A stretch of DNA of 64,000 bases from Balaenoptera acutorostrata (GCF_949987535.1 NC_080067.1:67580128-67644127), one strand, 5' to 3'; shown: positions 22,380 to 34,130, numbered from the stretch's first letter. The notes: generated from the letters alone by a model not told the origin. Numbers and translations are program-made.

Positions 22380-22840
22380 GTGAGCTCAGAGGCCCTTGCT
22401 TTTTCCTTCCTTCCTTGCTTGTAGAGTTGCCTACAATCTCCACCAAATGGTATCTCCCAAGTTTCAGGGTTTCTCAGTCTTACCACTTCTGCCAGAGGCC
22501 AGAACCCTCTCTTCTTTCTTGTCACATTGGATTGTCATCAAAGCTTTATCACAGGCAGAGGGGTGCACAGATGATATTTTGAAACTATCAGTCCTGGATA
22601 GTTAACTTTTTACCCCAAAACATGACAAAGAGCCAGAGTTCTCTGCAAAATGATTTATGGGGACAAGTTAAGCAGGCAGAGGAGGTAGGACTGCTATGCA
22701 GAAGACATAAATGGGAGCCTAGAACCACGTGGGAGGGCTGAGGGAAGCAACAGAATGCAGGAACAAGAGGAATTCCTGTCTGAGAAGTTTTAATTCTCTT
22801 AGGCATTTTTAAAGATGTACTTCTTACTTGTAGATCCTTC
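22380..22840. other. Stretch downstream of last HTR3-like exon, no gene seen
   Basis: The next HTR3 exon should lie within a kilobase or two, but no frame here shows the transmembrane motifs. No clear repeat is recognised either. Confidence 0.45.
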
Positions 22841-22924
22841 TATTCATCTTTTTCATTATCTTGTACTAATTTCATCTTAATACTCTCCTAATTTATTTTG
22901 TTTCATTTTATTCTTTTATTTTCT

Positions 22925-23269
22925 TTTTTTAAATTTTTTTTAGATTAATTTTTTAATTTATTTATTTTTGGCTGCATTGGGTCTTCATTGCTGTGTGTGG
23001 GCTTTCTCTAGTTGCGGGGAGTGGGGGCTACTCTTCGTTGCGGTGCGCAGGCTTCTCATTGCGGTGGCTTCTCTTGTTGCAGAGCATGGGCTCTAGGTGC
23101 GCGGGCTTCAGTAGTTGTGGCATGCAGGCTCTAGAGTGCAGGCTCAGTACTCATGGCGCAGGGGCTTAGCTGCTCCGCGGCATGTGGGATCTTCCCAGAC
23201 CAGGGATCGAACCTGTGTCCCCTGCATTGGCAGGCGGATTCTTAACCACTGAGCCACCAGGGAAGCCCT
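22925..23269 (-). mobile_element. CHR-type SINE (long variant), minus
   Basis: The target duplication attcttttattttct (22910-22924) pairs with actcttttattttct (23270-23284). The tRNA-like head is at the right end ('gagccaccagggaagcc'). Confidence 0.92.
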
Positions 23270-23464
23270 ACTCTTTTATTTTCTAAATTGAATTCTCAAT
23301 TAAAATATTCTTAGTCTTTCTATAAATTTTACTCTGACACAGTTTGAGCGGCATTCTATAGGTTTTAGAATGAAGCGTTCTCCTCTTTATTACTTCCTAG
23401 ACAGTTCATAATTTCAGTTTTTATTTCCTCTTTGATCTAAAAACTGTTTAGGAGAGTGTTTCTT

Positions 23465-23672
23465 TCTTTCTTTTTTTTTAATATTTATTTATTTTGGCTG
23501 TGCCGGGTCTTCGCAGTGGAATGCAGTTTCTTCATTGTGGAAAGTGGGATCTTTAGTTGTGGCATAAGGACTTCCTAGTTGTGGCATGCATTTGGGATCT
23601 GGCTCCCAACCAGGGATCGAACCCGTGCCCCCTGCATTGGGAGCATGGAATCTAACCCACTGGACCACCAGG
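23465..23672 (-). mobile_element. Older tRNA-Glu SINE, minus
   Basis: The duplication gagagtgtttctt (23452-23464) pairs with gagaatgtttctt (23673-23685). The body is more diverged and shorter than its neighbours, with a B-box-like region 'gggatcgaacccgtgcc'. Confidence 0.88.
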
Positions 23673-23725
23673 GAGAATGTTTCTTATATCCATGGATAAG
23701 TGGGTTTTGTTATTGTTACGTTTTC

Positions 23726-24042
23726 TTTTTTTTCTTTTTTTTCTTTTTTTTTTAATTTATTAATTAATTTATTTATTTATGGCTGTGTTGGGTCTTCGTT
23801 TCTGTGTAAGGGCTTTCTCTAGTTGCGGCAAGTGGGGGCCACTCTTCATCGCGGTGCGCGGGCCCCTCACCATCGCGGCCTCTCCCGTTGTGGAGTACAG
23901 GCTCCAGACGCACAGGCTCAGCAACTGTGGCTCACGGGCTTAGTCGCTCCGCGGCATGTGGGATCTTCCCAGACCAGGGCTCGAACCCGTGTCTCCTGCA
24001 TTGGCAGGCAGACTCTCAACCACTGCGCCACCAGGGAAGCCC
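23726..24042 (-). mobile_element. CHR-type SINE (short variant), minus
   Basis: The perfect 15-bp duplication tattgttacgttttc lies at 23711-23725 and 24043-24057. Confidence 0.95.
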
Positions 24043-25049
24043 TATTGTTACGTTTTCATTGTTAATTTCCAGTTTCTTGGATTATCATCAGAGAGCATGG
24101 TCTTTAAATCAGAAACTTTTTGAATTTATAGTTTCTTTCTGGCCGGATTCATGATTGATTTTGCAACTGTTTCAGGACCCGACACAGCCAAATAAATAAT
24201 TCTTTTCTTTAAAGAAAGTATATATTCCCTAGTTATATGTACATCTATAAATAGAGCTTACTGATTGGATTATTCAAATCCTGTGTGTGTGTGCTAGAAG
24301 TATTTTATTCAAGTTCTCTGAGTACTTGTAGTTTTTCTTTTATATACTTAACTGCTACCTCATATGATGCATAAAAGTGTATGGTTATTCCATCTTCTTC
24401 ATGAATTGTACCTGATTTTATCCATAAATAACATCTGTTCAATGTGTTCTGAACTTCATTTCCATTTGTATGACAATAATCTTGCCACTCTTGCTTTGGC
24501 CTGGTATCTTTGCATATTTATTTTACTAATTCTTGGTTAATTTTGGAAAGGTATTACACATATAAGGTACAAATATTAAAAGGTACAATAGAGTAAAACA
24601 TGTCTCCCTTCTATCTTTGTTTCCAGCCACCTAGTTCCCTATTTTCTTGTACATCTTTCAGGGTACTTATTTCCCATCTTTCCTTGTCACTTTGTTTTCG
24701 GTGCATTTTATGTAAACAACATAAAGCTGCATTTTATTTAATTCAATATTGTCTTTTGACAGATGAATTCAGCCTTATTTACATTTAGAGAAAATACAGT
24801 TGGTTTTATTCTTTCCATACATTTTATGTTTATGATTTATATTCCTTGGTGTTGTTTTCTCTATTTTCCATTCCCTTAATTTTGCTGGCTTGGTCTAATT
24901 TCTATTAATTTTTTTTCCTCCTATAAATTTGAAGTCCTGTAATGCTTTTTAATTATGTTCATGCTGATCTTCCTAACAGTTATAATTAGACCAATATATT
25001 TCCATTAATTTCCAAAACGAAATTATTATGCTGATCCCCCACCAAGATG

Positions 25050-25322
25050 GGTTTTTTTAAATTCTTTTTTTAAAAATATTTTATTTATCTATTTTTTGGC
25101 TGCGTTGGGTCTTAGTTGCGGCACGCGGGGTCTTCGCTGAGGCTTCCGGGATCTTTCGTCGCGGCTCGGGCTCTTCGTTGTAGCACGCCGCCTTCTCTCT
25201 CGTTGTGGCGCGTGGGCTTAGGCACCCCACAGCATGTGGGATCCTAGTTCCCTGACTAGCGATTGAACCCGCGTCCCCTGCATTGGAAAGCAGATTCTTT
25301 GCCACTGTACCACCAGGGAAGT
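25050..25322 (-). mobile_element. tRNA-Glu SINE with CpG-rich body, minus
   Basis: The perfect 13-bp duplication ccccaccaagatg lies at 25037-25049 and 25323-25335. The middle ('gctgaggcttccgggatctt') differs from the other SINEs, suggesting a separate subfamily. Confidence 0.93.
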
Positions 25323-25561
25323 CCCCACCAAGATGTTTTATTTTAAGCAACACTCCTCTCCATCTAATCTTTTTCTGTTCTGGAGTTTCTCCTATTCACA
25401 GTTTAGCACACCTGTCCTCCAAACTCTTTTTCTTCATTCCCTTGTTTCTTTGTAGTTTGGCTTTGTGTTATAACCAATCTTCTAGACAACTAATTCAGTT
25501 CTCAGTAGTGACCATTTCTACTCTTAGTTCATCTATTGAATGTTTTAATTAAAAACACTTT

Positions 25562-25909
25562 TCTTGGGGCTTCCTTGGTGGCGCAGTGGTTAAGAATCCT
25601 CCTGCCAATGCAAGGGACATGGGTTTGAGCCCTGGTCCAGGAAGATCCAACATGCCGCAGAGCAACTAAGCCCGTGCGCCACAACTACTGAGCCTGCGCT
25701 CTAAAGCCCGTGAGCCACAACTACTGAACCTGCGTGCCACAACTCCTGAAGCCCATGCACCTAGACCCCATGTTCTGCAATAAGAGAAGCCACAGCAACG
25801 AGAAGCCCGCGCACCACAACGAAGAGTAGCCCCCGCTAGCCGCAACTAGAGAAAGCCCTCGCACAGCAATGAAGACCCAACACAGCCAAAAATAAATAAA
25901 TAAATTTAA
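25562..25909 (+). mobile_element. CHR-type SINE (long variant)
   Basis: The duplication aaaaacacttt lies at 25551-25561 and 25910-25920. Confidence 0.93.
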
Positions 25910-26036
25910 AAAAACACTTTACTTACTTTCATAAAGTCTTCTAAATGTTCTGATCGCATACCCTAAACATTACCTTCTCTTTTTTTATCTTTTCTACCTC
26001 AGTAGGAGCCTCGGTCCTGAATATCCATCTTGGTCA

Positions 26037-26695
26037 TTGAGATGGTTAATTTTATGTGTCAACTTGCCTAGGCTATGGAACCCAGTTGTCTGGTCAGATA
26101 ATAGTCTGGATGCTGTTGTGAAGGTATTTTTATATGTGATTAACATTTACAATCAATAGACTTTAAATAAAACAAATTACCCTCCATAATGTGGGTGGGC
26201 CTCATCCAATCAATTTAAGACCTTAAGAGCAAAGACTGACATTTCTGATGAAGGAATTCTGCCCCAAGATGCAACATATTTGTCAATTATACCTCAATAA
26301 AGCAGAATTTTTTTTTAAGAGTACAACGTAGAAACCCTGATTGAGTTTCCAGTCTCCTGGCCTGCCCTGCAGATTTCAAACTCAAGACTTCGACATCAAC
26401 TCCTTCCCGAATTTTCAACTTCTCAGGCTGTCCTACAGATTTTGCCCCTAGAATCACAAGAGCCAATTTCTTGGGAATTCCCTGGTGGTCCAGTGGTTAG
26501 GACTCCACACTTCCACGGCAGGGCGCATGGGTTCGATCCCTGGTCGGGGAACTAGGATCCTGCATACCACACAGCGTGGCCAAAAAAAAAAAAGAACAAA
26601 AGAGCCAATTTCTTAAAATCTTAAAATCTCTCTCTGTATATATTTTTTCCTCAGGATATAAATATTCTGTTTCTCTATAATCTGTGACTAATAGA
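26037..26695 (+). repeat. Old LTR-like dispersed repeat, split by two insertions
   Basis: 'ggttaattttatgtgtcaac', 'ctccataatgtgggtgggcc', 'gtagaaaccctgattgagtt' and the end 'ctgtttctctataatctgtg' follow a common mammalian repeat in order. It is interrupted by a mini L1-end insertion (about 26277-26318) and a SINE (26473-26599). I do not name the family. Confidence 0.55.
26473..26599 (+). mobile_element. Short tRNA-Glu SINE (about 130 bp type)
   Basis: The perfect 15-bp duplication aagagccaatttctt lies at 26458-26472 and 26600-26614. It contains the B-box-like 'gggttcgatccctggtcgg' and an A-run tail. Confidence 0.93.
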
Positions 26696-26997
26696 GTCAT
26701 TCTTCCTGAGACTGAATCCCCTTAAGTAAATTGTCAATTTTCTTTGCCTGTTTATGATTTTGTGTTCCCTCAGCACCTATATAGGTCACATTGTAAGAGT
26801 CTTTTGAGCAAGAGCAAACCACCTTAACTGTGGAAGGCCTGGAATAGACTGTTCTTAGGAACCAGTGACGAAACAGTTTTATTCTGCTGAAGCACATGGA
26901 GGGTGCTTCTTAATTCCCAGGTCAATCTGGGACCAAGTAGCAATCCTTTTCCATCTTCAGGGACTGGAAATAATTAAACACATTAGTGTAGCTACCT

Positions 26998-27002
26998 GTC
27001 TC

Positions 27003-27088
<86 letters not shown>
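26998..27088. repeat. Compound microsatellite (TC)n-(AC)n
   Basis: A TC/TGTC tract (26998-27060) is followed directly by (AC)14 (27061-27088). Confidence 0.97.
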
Positions 27089-27090
<2 letters not shown>

Positions 27091-27719
27091 ATCAGGCAGG
27101 TCTGCCAACGACCATAGCAGCAAGCAGTTAGAGGCAGCTCTTCCCCAAGCTTCTAACTCTGGGATCCCCTCAGAGAACTGTGAAGTTCTGATCTTCACAA
27201 TCAACCAAAGACTGGCAAGCTTTCTCCTTGCTACTGGTCCATAGCACTCAAATGGGACCCAGAGAGGGGAAACAAAGGCACACATCTGACCATCTGCCTT
27301 CTTGTCACTGTCTCACCTATTTTGACCCTCTTATTTTCCCTACAATCCCCTAGGATCTCAGGGGTTAGGTTTTTCCCTATGTCATATCATCATTCTTTCT
27401 AACTCTAGTTTCTTGACTAAATGGCAGCATTATCTTCTCTAGACCAGGAGAAAAACTCCTGATCTGACCAACTAGGCCTAGTCCTTGATATGCTAAAGAG
27501 GGATATAAAAATATAGAGAAATTCCTTTCAGTCTCAAACTGCCTATTATCTTGCTATATAATCACTTTCGAATGTGAGCCATTAAATGTTGCTTCATTCA
27601 AAACTTTTTTTTCACAAACTGCAAACATATATAGAAAGGGAGAAAAGGAACCTACAAAGTAAAAGAGATTTAAGACGCATAACTTTAATTGTGATAAAAT
27701 ACCAAACAAACCTAAACTG
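27089..27719. other. Non-genic stretch
   Basis: No gene or clearly named repeat is seen. The sequence becomes L1-like from about 27720. Confidence 0.4.
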
Positions 27720-27907
27720 ATTTTAATAATTTGAAAAAACTTCCCATAGACCCAGATAGCTTCACTGGTGAATTTTGTCAAATACATAAAGAATAATTAA
27801 TATCAATTCTACACAATCTCTTCCGGAAATTAAAAGCAGAGGGAATATTTCATAACTATTCTATGAGGCCAGTGTTATTACCCAGATACTAAAATCAGAC
27901 AAAGACA

Positions 27908-28053
27908 GGGAATTCCCTAGTCATCCAGTGGTTAGGACTCCGTGCTTCCACTGCTGGGGGCTCAGTTTCAATCCCTGGTGCGGGAACTAAGATCCCACAA
28001 GCCGCGCGGCGCAGCCAGAAAAAAAAAAAAAAAGAAATGAAATAAAATAAAAT
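27908..28053 (+). mobile_element. Short tRNA-Glu SINE nested in L1
   Basis: The perfect 17-bp duplication aaaatcagacaaagaca lies at 27891-27907 and 28054-28070. It has an A-run and AAATAAAATAAAAT tail. Confidence 0.95.
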
Positions 28054-28249
28054 AAAATCAGACAAAGACATTATAAAAAAGAAAACTACAGACCAATATC
28101 CCTTATGAATCTAAAAGCAAAAATTCTCAAACTACTAACGTACTAACAAATTGAGTCCAGCAACATATCAAGAGGATTATACACCATAAACAAGTGGGAT
28201 TTATCCCAAGAATACAAGGTTGATTTAACATTTAAAGTACATTAATGTA

Positions 28250-28595
28250 GGGCTTCCCTGGTGGTGCAGTGGTTAAGAATTCTCCTGCCAATGCAGGGGA
28301 CACGGGTTCCAGCCCTGGTCTGGAAAGATCCCACATGCCACGGAGCAACAAAGCCCATGCACCGCAACTACTGAGCCTGCGCTCTAGAGCCCGTGAGCCA
28401 CAACTACTGAAGCCTGCGTGCCTAGAGCCCGTGCTCCGCAACAAGAGAAGACACCGCAATGAGAAGCCCACGCACTGCAACGAAGAGCAGCCCCTGCTCT
28501 CTGCAACTAGAGAAAGCCCGTGCACAGCAATGGAGACCCAGTGCAGCCAAAAATAAACAAATAAAAATAAATAAATAAATTTATTTTAAAAAAAG
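28250..28595 (+). mobile_element. CHR-type SINE (long variant) nested in L1
   Basis: The complete head and AAATAAATAAAT tail are present, but no target duplication is visible. L1 text resumes about 30 bases further on than expected, so a small deletion may have come with the insertion. Confidence 0.88.
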
Positions 28596-29553
28596 AACAA
28601 AGGTCAAAACCCACATGATCATTTCAACAGATGCAGACAAAGCATTTGACAAAAATCCAACACCTTTCATTACAAAAAAAATCAACAAACTAAAAATAGA
28701 AAGGAAATTCCTCAATCAATAGATAAAGGACATCTATGAAAAACCTGCAGCTTTCATCACACTAAATAGCAAAACACTGAATCTTTCCCCCCTAAAATTG
28801 GGAACAAGATAAGGATGCCCATTCTTTCCACTTCTAGTCAACATTGTACTGAATGTTAGCCAGGACAATTGGCAAGAAAAATAAATAAAAGGCATCCAGA
28901 TTGGAAAGGAAGAAGTAAAACTATATTTGCAGATGACAGGACCTTATAAATAGAAAATCTGAAGGAATCCACTAAAACATCTATTAGAACTAATAAATAA
29001 GTTCAACAGGATTATAAGATGCGAGATCAGTATACAAAAAGCATTCTATTCATATACATTAGCAATAAACAGCCTGAAAATAAAATTAAGAATTATAAAA
29101 AAATAAGACATTTAGGTAAACTTAACAAAAGAAGTATAAGATTTGTATCTTGAAAACTATAAAACATTGCTAAAAAAAATTAAAGAGGATCTAAATAAAT
29201 GAAAAGATATACCATGTTCAAGATTTGGAAAAACTTAATATTGTGAAGATGGCGATACTTCCCAGATTGACCTACAGATTCAACATAATCCCTATCAAAA
29301 TCCTGCATTTTTTTGCAGAAATTGAGAAGCTTATTCTAAAATTCATATGGAAATGCAAGAGACTCAAAATAGCCAAAATAATCATGGAAGAGAAGAACCC
29401 AGTTGGTAGACTTACACTTTCTGATTTCAAAACTTACTACAGACTACAATAATCAAGATAGTGTTGTACTAACACAAGGATAAACATATAGATCAATGAA
29501 ATAGAATTGGGAGTTCATAAATAAACCCTAACATTTATGATCAATTAATTTTT

Positions 29554-29821
29554 TTTTGTAGTAAAACAGGAAAAATGTGTTAATGGTAGTGCAGGTTCAC
29601 CAAAACTCCTTTATAGATTGTAACAGCATTGTAAAAAAACAAAACAAAACAAAACAAAAAACGCTTAAAAGCAGCTTCTTCATCTTCCACAAATGATTTG
29701 AATGGAAAAAAATGAGCTGTGAAGGCACACAGATCTGGATTGAAGTCACAGGTTCACCACTTACTAACTTTGTGACCTTGGAGGGTTGTTCTGGTCTCAT
29801 TGACCCTGGAGATGTCAAATA
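29554..29821 (-). mobile_element. Unidentified processed retrocopy with 18-bp TSD
   Basis: The duplication tatgatcaattaattttt lies at 29536-29553 and 29822-29839 inside the L1. On the reverse strand the insert ends in an A run just before the duplication, as an L1-mobilised transcript does. It contains a MIR-like block ('caaggtcacaaagttagtaa' in reverse) and a TTTTG repeat. No SINE head and no known mRNA is recognised, so the source transcript is unknown. Confidence 0.7.
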
Positions 29822-30254
29822 TATGATCAATTAATTTTTACAAATGGACCAAGGCAATTCAATAGGGAAAAGAATCTTTTTTTTTTCAGCAAATGGTGAT
29901 GGGATAACTAGATATCAACATGCAAAAGAATGAGTTTGGATCCCTATTTCACACCATACACAAAAATTAACTCAAATCAGATCTCTAGACCTAGATACAA
30001 GAGCTAAAACTCTTAGAAGAAAACATAGGAGTAAATCTTCATGATCTTAGGTTGGGCAATGATTTCTTATACACAACACCAAAAGCACAAATGATAAAAA
30101 AGACAGATAAATTGATTTCATCAAAATTTAAAACTTTTGTACTTTAAAAGAATCATCAAGAAGCGGGGGAAAAAGAGCCCACAGACTGGAAGAAAATATT
30201 TGAGGGTCGTACATCTGATAAGGGACTTGTATCCAGAAAACATAAAGAACTCTT

Positions 30255-30572
30255 GTTTTTTTTTTTTTCTTAACCATATTTGCTTAATTATTTATTTATT
30301 TATTTTTATTTTATGGCTGTGTTGGGTCTTCGTTTCTGTGCGAGGGCTTTCTCTAGTTGCGGCAAGTGGGGGCCACTCTTCATCGCGGTGCGCGGGCCTC
30401 TCACTATCGTGGCCTCTCTTGCGGAGCACACGCTCCAGACGCGCAGGCTCAGTAATTGTGGCTCACGGGCCTAGTTGCTCCACGGCATGTGGGATCTTCC
30501 CAGACCAGGGCTCGAACCCGTGTCCCCTGCATTGGCAGGCAGATTCTCAACCACTGCGCCACCAGCGAAGCC
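30255..30572 (-). mobile_element. CHR-type SINE (short variant), minus
   Basis: The perfect 14-bp duplication cataaagaactctt lies at 30241-30254 and 30573-30586. Confidence 0.95.
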
Positions 30573-30632
30573 CATAAAGAACTCTTATAACCCAACAATA
30601 AATATACAAATAACCAATTTAAAAAGGAGCAA

Positions 30633-30815
30633 ATAATGAATAGCAGAGGGAACTCTGCTCAATACTCTATAATAACCTAAATGGGAAAAGAATTTGAAAA
30701 ACAGTAGGTACATGTATATGTATAACTGAATCACTTTGCTGTACACCTGAAATTAACACATTGTTAATCAACTCTACTCCAGTATAAAATAAAATTTTTT
30801 TAAAATAAAAAATAG
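30633..30815 (+). mobile_element. Short L1 3' end insertion
   Basis: 'aactgaatcactttgctgta', 'cacctgaaattaacacattg' and 'caactctactccagtataaa' form the 3' end of a cetartiodactyl L1. The flanking aaaaaggagcaaa (30620-30632) and aaaaagaagcaaa (31160-31172) suggest that this piece plus the following SINE form one duplicated-target unit. Confidence 0.75.
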
Positions 30816-31159
30816 GACTTCCCTGGTGGTGCAATGGTTGAGAGTCCGCCTGCCAATGCAGGGGACACGGGTTCGATCCCTGGTCCGGGAGGATCCCACT
30901 TGCTGTGGAGCAGCTGGGCCCAGGTGCCACAACTACTGAGCCTGCGCTCTAGAGCCCGTGCGCCGCAACTACTGAGCCCACGTGCTGCAACTACTGAAGC
31001 CTGCACGCCTAGAACCTGTGCTCTACAACAAAAGAAGCCACCTCAGTGAGAAGCCCATGCGCCGCAACGAAGAGTAGGCCCTGCTTGCCACAACTAGAGA
31101 AAGCCCGCGCGCAGCAACGAAGACCCAACACAGCCAAAAAAATAAAATAAAATAAAATA
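30816..31159 (+). mobile_element. CHR-type SINE (long variant) at the tail of an L1 end
   Basis: It starts directly in the A-rich tail of the preceding L1 fragment and ends in AATAAAATAAAATAAAAT. Its own target duplication is hidden in A-rich sequence. Confidence 0.88.
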
Positions 31160-32049
31160 TAAAAAGAAGCAAAGAATTTGAATAGATGTTTCACCAAAGA
31201 AGACATACAAGTGACCAATAAGCACATGAAAAGATGTTCAACATGTTAGTCATTAGGAGAATGCAAATCAAAACCACAATGTGAAGCCACTTCACGCTCA
31301 TGAGAATGTCTCTGATCAAAAAGACAGATAATAACAAGTGTTGGTGAGGACATGAAGAAATTGGAGTCCTCATGCGTTGCTGATTGGAAAGCAAAATGAT
31401 GTAGCCTTTTTGGAAAATAGTTTGACAGTTCCTAAATATGTTAAACATAGAGTCACCATATGACCCAACAATTCTACTCCAAGGTAGGTATATGACCAAG
31501 ATAAATGAAAACACATACCCCCACAAAACTTTTACACAAGTGTTGATAGCAGCATTATTCATAACAGCCAAGAAATGGAAAAAAAACAAATGTCCATCCA
31601 CTGATAATGGATAAACAAAATGTGGTATATCCATATGATGGACAATTGTTCAGCTGTAAAAAAGAATGAAGTACTGACACATGCCACAACATAGATGAAC
31701 CTTGACAATATTCTGTAAGTGAAAGACATAAAAGGCCACATTGTGTCATAATTTATATGAAATGTCCAGAATAGGCACATTCATAAAGATAAAAAGTAGA
31801 TTAGTATCTGCCGAGAGTTGGTGGGGGAGGAGATAGCGGTGGGTTGGGAGGAATGGGAAGTGACTGCTAATGGATACAAGTTTTCTTTATGGGATGATGA
31901 AAATGTATTAAGATTAGATTACGATGATAGAGGCACATCTCTGTAAATATACTAAAAACACTGAATTGCACACTTTAAATGAGTGAACTCTATGGTATGT
32001 AAATTATATCTCAATAACGCTGCTAAATAAAACTAAACTGAGTGACAGT

Positions 32050-32925
32050 CTACAAAATAACTGACCAGTACTTATCAAAAGTGTCAAAGTCATGAAAAGC
32101 AAGGAAAGACTGAGGAATCACTACAGATGTGAGGCGACTAAGGAGAAGTGAAAACTAAATGCAATGGGGGATCTTGATCTAATCCTGGAGCAGAAATGAT
32201 ATTGAAAGGGGAAACTGTTGAAATTCTAGTAAGTCTATAGCTTACTTAGTAACATTGTACCAGTATTAATTTTCTGGATTTCATGTACTATTATATTATG
32301 GTTATATAAATTGTTAACATTAGGGGAATAACATTAGGAAACTCTCTGTACTATTTTGCAACTTTTCTGTAAATCTAAAATTATTTCAAAATGATTATTT
32401 TTTAAAAGAGAGAAACTTAAGAGATATTTCAAACAATTGCAATGTATGAATTTATTTTCATCTTGAATTAAACAATAAACTGTTGAAAGAAAAAACACTT
32501 ATTAGCTAAGTGGGAAAATTTGAACAGAGTGGATATTTAATGATATCAGAAAATCACTGTTAATTTTCAGCAGGATAATGACATTGTAGTTATTTTTATT
32601 AAATAATTCTTTTCTTCTAGAGAAAATGCTGGAATATTTACAGATGAAATGATAAGGTTTTTGGTTTTTGTTTTTGTTTTTACTGGGAAAATAACTTTAT
32701 TTTGTTTGGGGGAGTGGTAGATGTCCAGTCTCAGAAATTCTGGAATTGCTTCTTGATGCTGGTGGCCTTGGTGACTTTGAGCACACTGAAGGGTACAGAT
32801 GAAATAAGACTGTCTATAAGTTGATCACTGTTTCATATGGTGATGGGTATCAAGGATTCATTATACTATTTTCTCTACTTTTGTGTATGTTTAACTTTTT
32901 CATTATAAAAAAATTTTTTCACTGC
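32050..32925 (+). mobile_element. Old L1M 3' end pieces
   Basis: 'ctctgtactattttgcaact', 'tctgtaaatctaaaattatt' (about 32345-32390) and later 'tctctacttttgtgtatgtt' (32873) are typical old L1 3' ends. The second piece is split by an RPS11 retropseudogene fragment at 32651-32793. Confidence 0.6.
32651..32793 (-). pseudogene. RPS11: RPS11 processed pseudogene, 3' fragment
   Basis: On the reverse strand the frame reads VLKVTKATSIKKQFQNF then stop. Functional ribosomal protein S11 ends VLKVTKAAGTKKQFQKF. A 3' UTR with AATAAA and an A-rich tail (CAAAAACAAAAACC-like) follow. The duplication tacagatgaaat lies at 32639-32650 and 32794-32805. Only the last 20 codons or so were copied, so this is a severely 5'-truncated, intronless retrocopy without function. 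Confidence 0.85.
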
Positions 32926-33249
32926 TTGTTTCTTTCTGTTTGCCTCCTTTCTGTTACAAATCCTAATCTCTTCTCAGGCAGATGCAGGCCTCAAACCAAC
33001 CATAATGATGTCATGTATTCAGAAAGATAAAGAAAAAAGCACATTACTGGCTCTCAAAATATTGTCTACAATTAAACTAGTATTATTGTCACAAAGTTTA
33101 AGGCAGTGATTCCCAGTTTGGGGGTTGTGGACCCAGGGAACCAATCTGTGGAGTTGACGAATGCACAAGTATACCAAGTAATGCCTGTAGATGGAAAAAA
33201 CAACATTATATATATAAACAGGCATTTATATATACATATATGTACACAT

Positions 33250-34130
33250 ATATAACTATCTTTAGAGGTATGTTCTTAATTTCCAAACACATGGGGTTTT
33301 CTAAATTATCTTTGTATTACTGATTTCTAACTTAATTATACTGTGGTCGGAAAATATGCTTTGTGTCAACGCATGTCAAACTTGAATGTGCACATGAATC
33401 CCCTGGGGGTGTTGTCAAAATGCAGATTCTGACGCAGGAGGTCTGAAGTGGGGCCTGAGCTTCCACATTTCTAACAGGCTTAATTGTGCTGCAGCTGCTC
33501 TATGGACCATACTTTTCAAAGGGTCTATCTGACACCAATTTCTTGCAATCTGTTGAGATTTGCTTTATGCATAGTTAATGTTCACAAACATTCCACCGGC
33601 ATTTGGAAATAATGCATATTATCTTATTACTGAGTGCAGTATTCTACATAAATTCATTAGATCAACATGGTTAATTGTGATATTCAAGACTTCTGTATTC
33701 TATTCATTTATCTGCTTGACCTACCAAATACTGAGAGAAATACATTTTTAAATCTCTTACTCTGAGAGTGGATTTGTCAACTGTTTCTTATAGTTTTGTA
33801 AATTTTTCCTTCATATGTTTTAAAGCTGCATTTGTAGGTGCACAGAATTTGAAATATTTTATATTCCTGTGAATTAAAGTTCTATCATTATAACATGACC
33901 ATTTCCATTTCTAGTACAGCTTACCAACAGATTAGTTTTGGACAACATTTGCCATCTTTTTACTTTCAGCTTTTCTGAGTCCTTATGTCTTGTGTCGCTT
34001 GTAAACAGTATATTGCTGCATTTTATTTCTTGGTCCAGTCTTTACGTGAATAATAAAAAAGATCTTAGAATTTTTTTAACTCTGATCACCTCCTTCCTGA
34101 CTTATACATATAAGTAATTTAGTACTTTCT
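33250..34130 (-). mobile_element. Old L1M 5' region, minus
   Basis: 'ttaatttccaaacacatggg', 'ctaacttaattatactgtgg', 'gagagtggatttgtcaactg' and 'gtttgtaggtgcacag'-like blocks follow the same old L1 text as 22840-25560. It carries a MER5A-like insertion at 33368-33525. Confidence 0.6.
33368..33525. mobile_element. MER5A-like hAT element
   Basis: 'tgtgcacatgaatcccctgg' and 'caaaatgcagattctgacgc' followed by 'ggcctgagcttccacatttc' follow the MER5A layout. It is nested in the reversed L1. Confidence 0.65.

Larger units (their letters stand above)
22840..25560 (-). mobile_element. Old L1M 5' region, minus orientation, split by five SINEs
   Basis: Segments such as 'tttatttcctctttgatct', 'ttggattatcatcagagagc', 'ttgccactcttgctttggcc' and 'tttacatttagagaaaatac' are in the order of a common old L1 read in reverse. 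It carries SINE insertions at 22925, 23465, 23726 and 25050, and one at its right end at 25562. No frame survives. Confidence 0.6.
27720..32035 (+). mobile_element. Second L1 (ORF2 to 3' end), 5'-truncated, heavily nested
   Basis: ORF2 reverse-transcriptase text runs from 'cccagatagcttcactggtg' (27750) through 'caagtgggatttatcccaag' (28190) and the degenerate FADD site ('tttgcagatgacagg', about 28925). It continues to 'ccatatgacccaacaattct' (31455) and the 3' end 'ttatatctcaataacgctgc' (32007). Insertions within it are a short SINE, four more SINE or L1-end copies and a retrocopy. It is older and more decayed than the L1 at 1143-7868. Confidence 0.8.
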
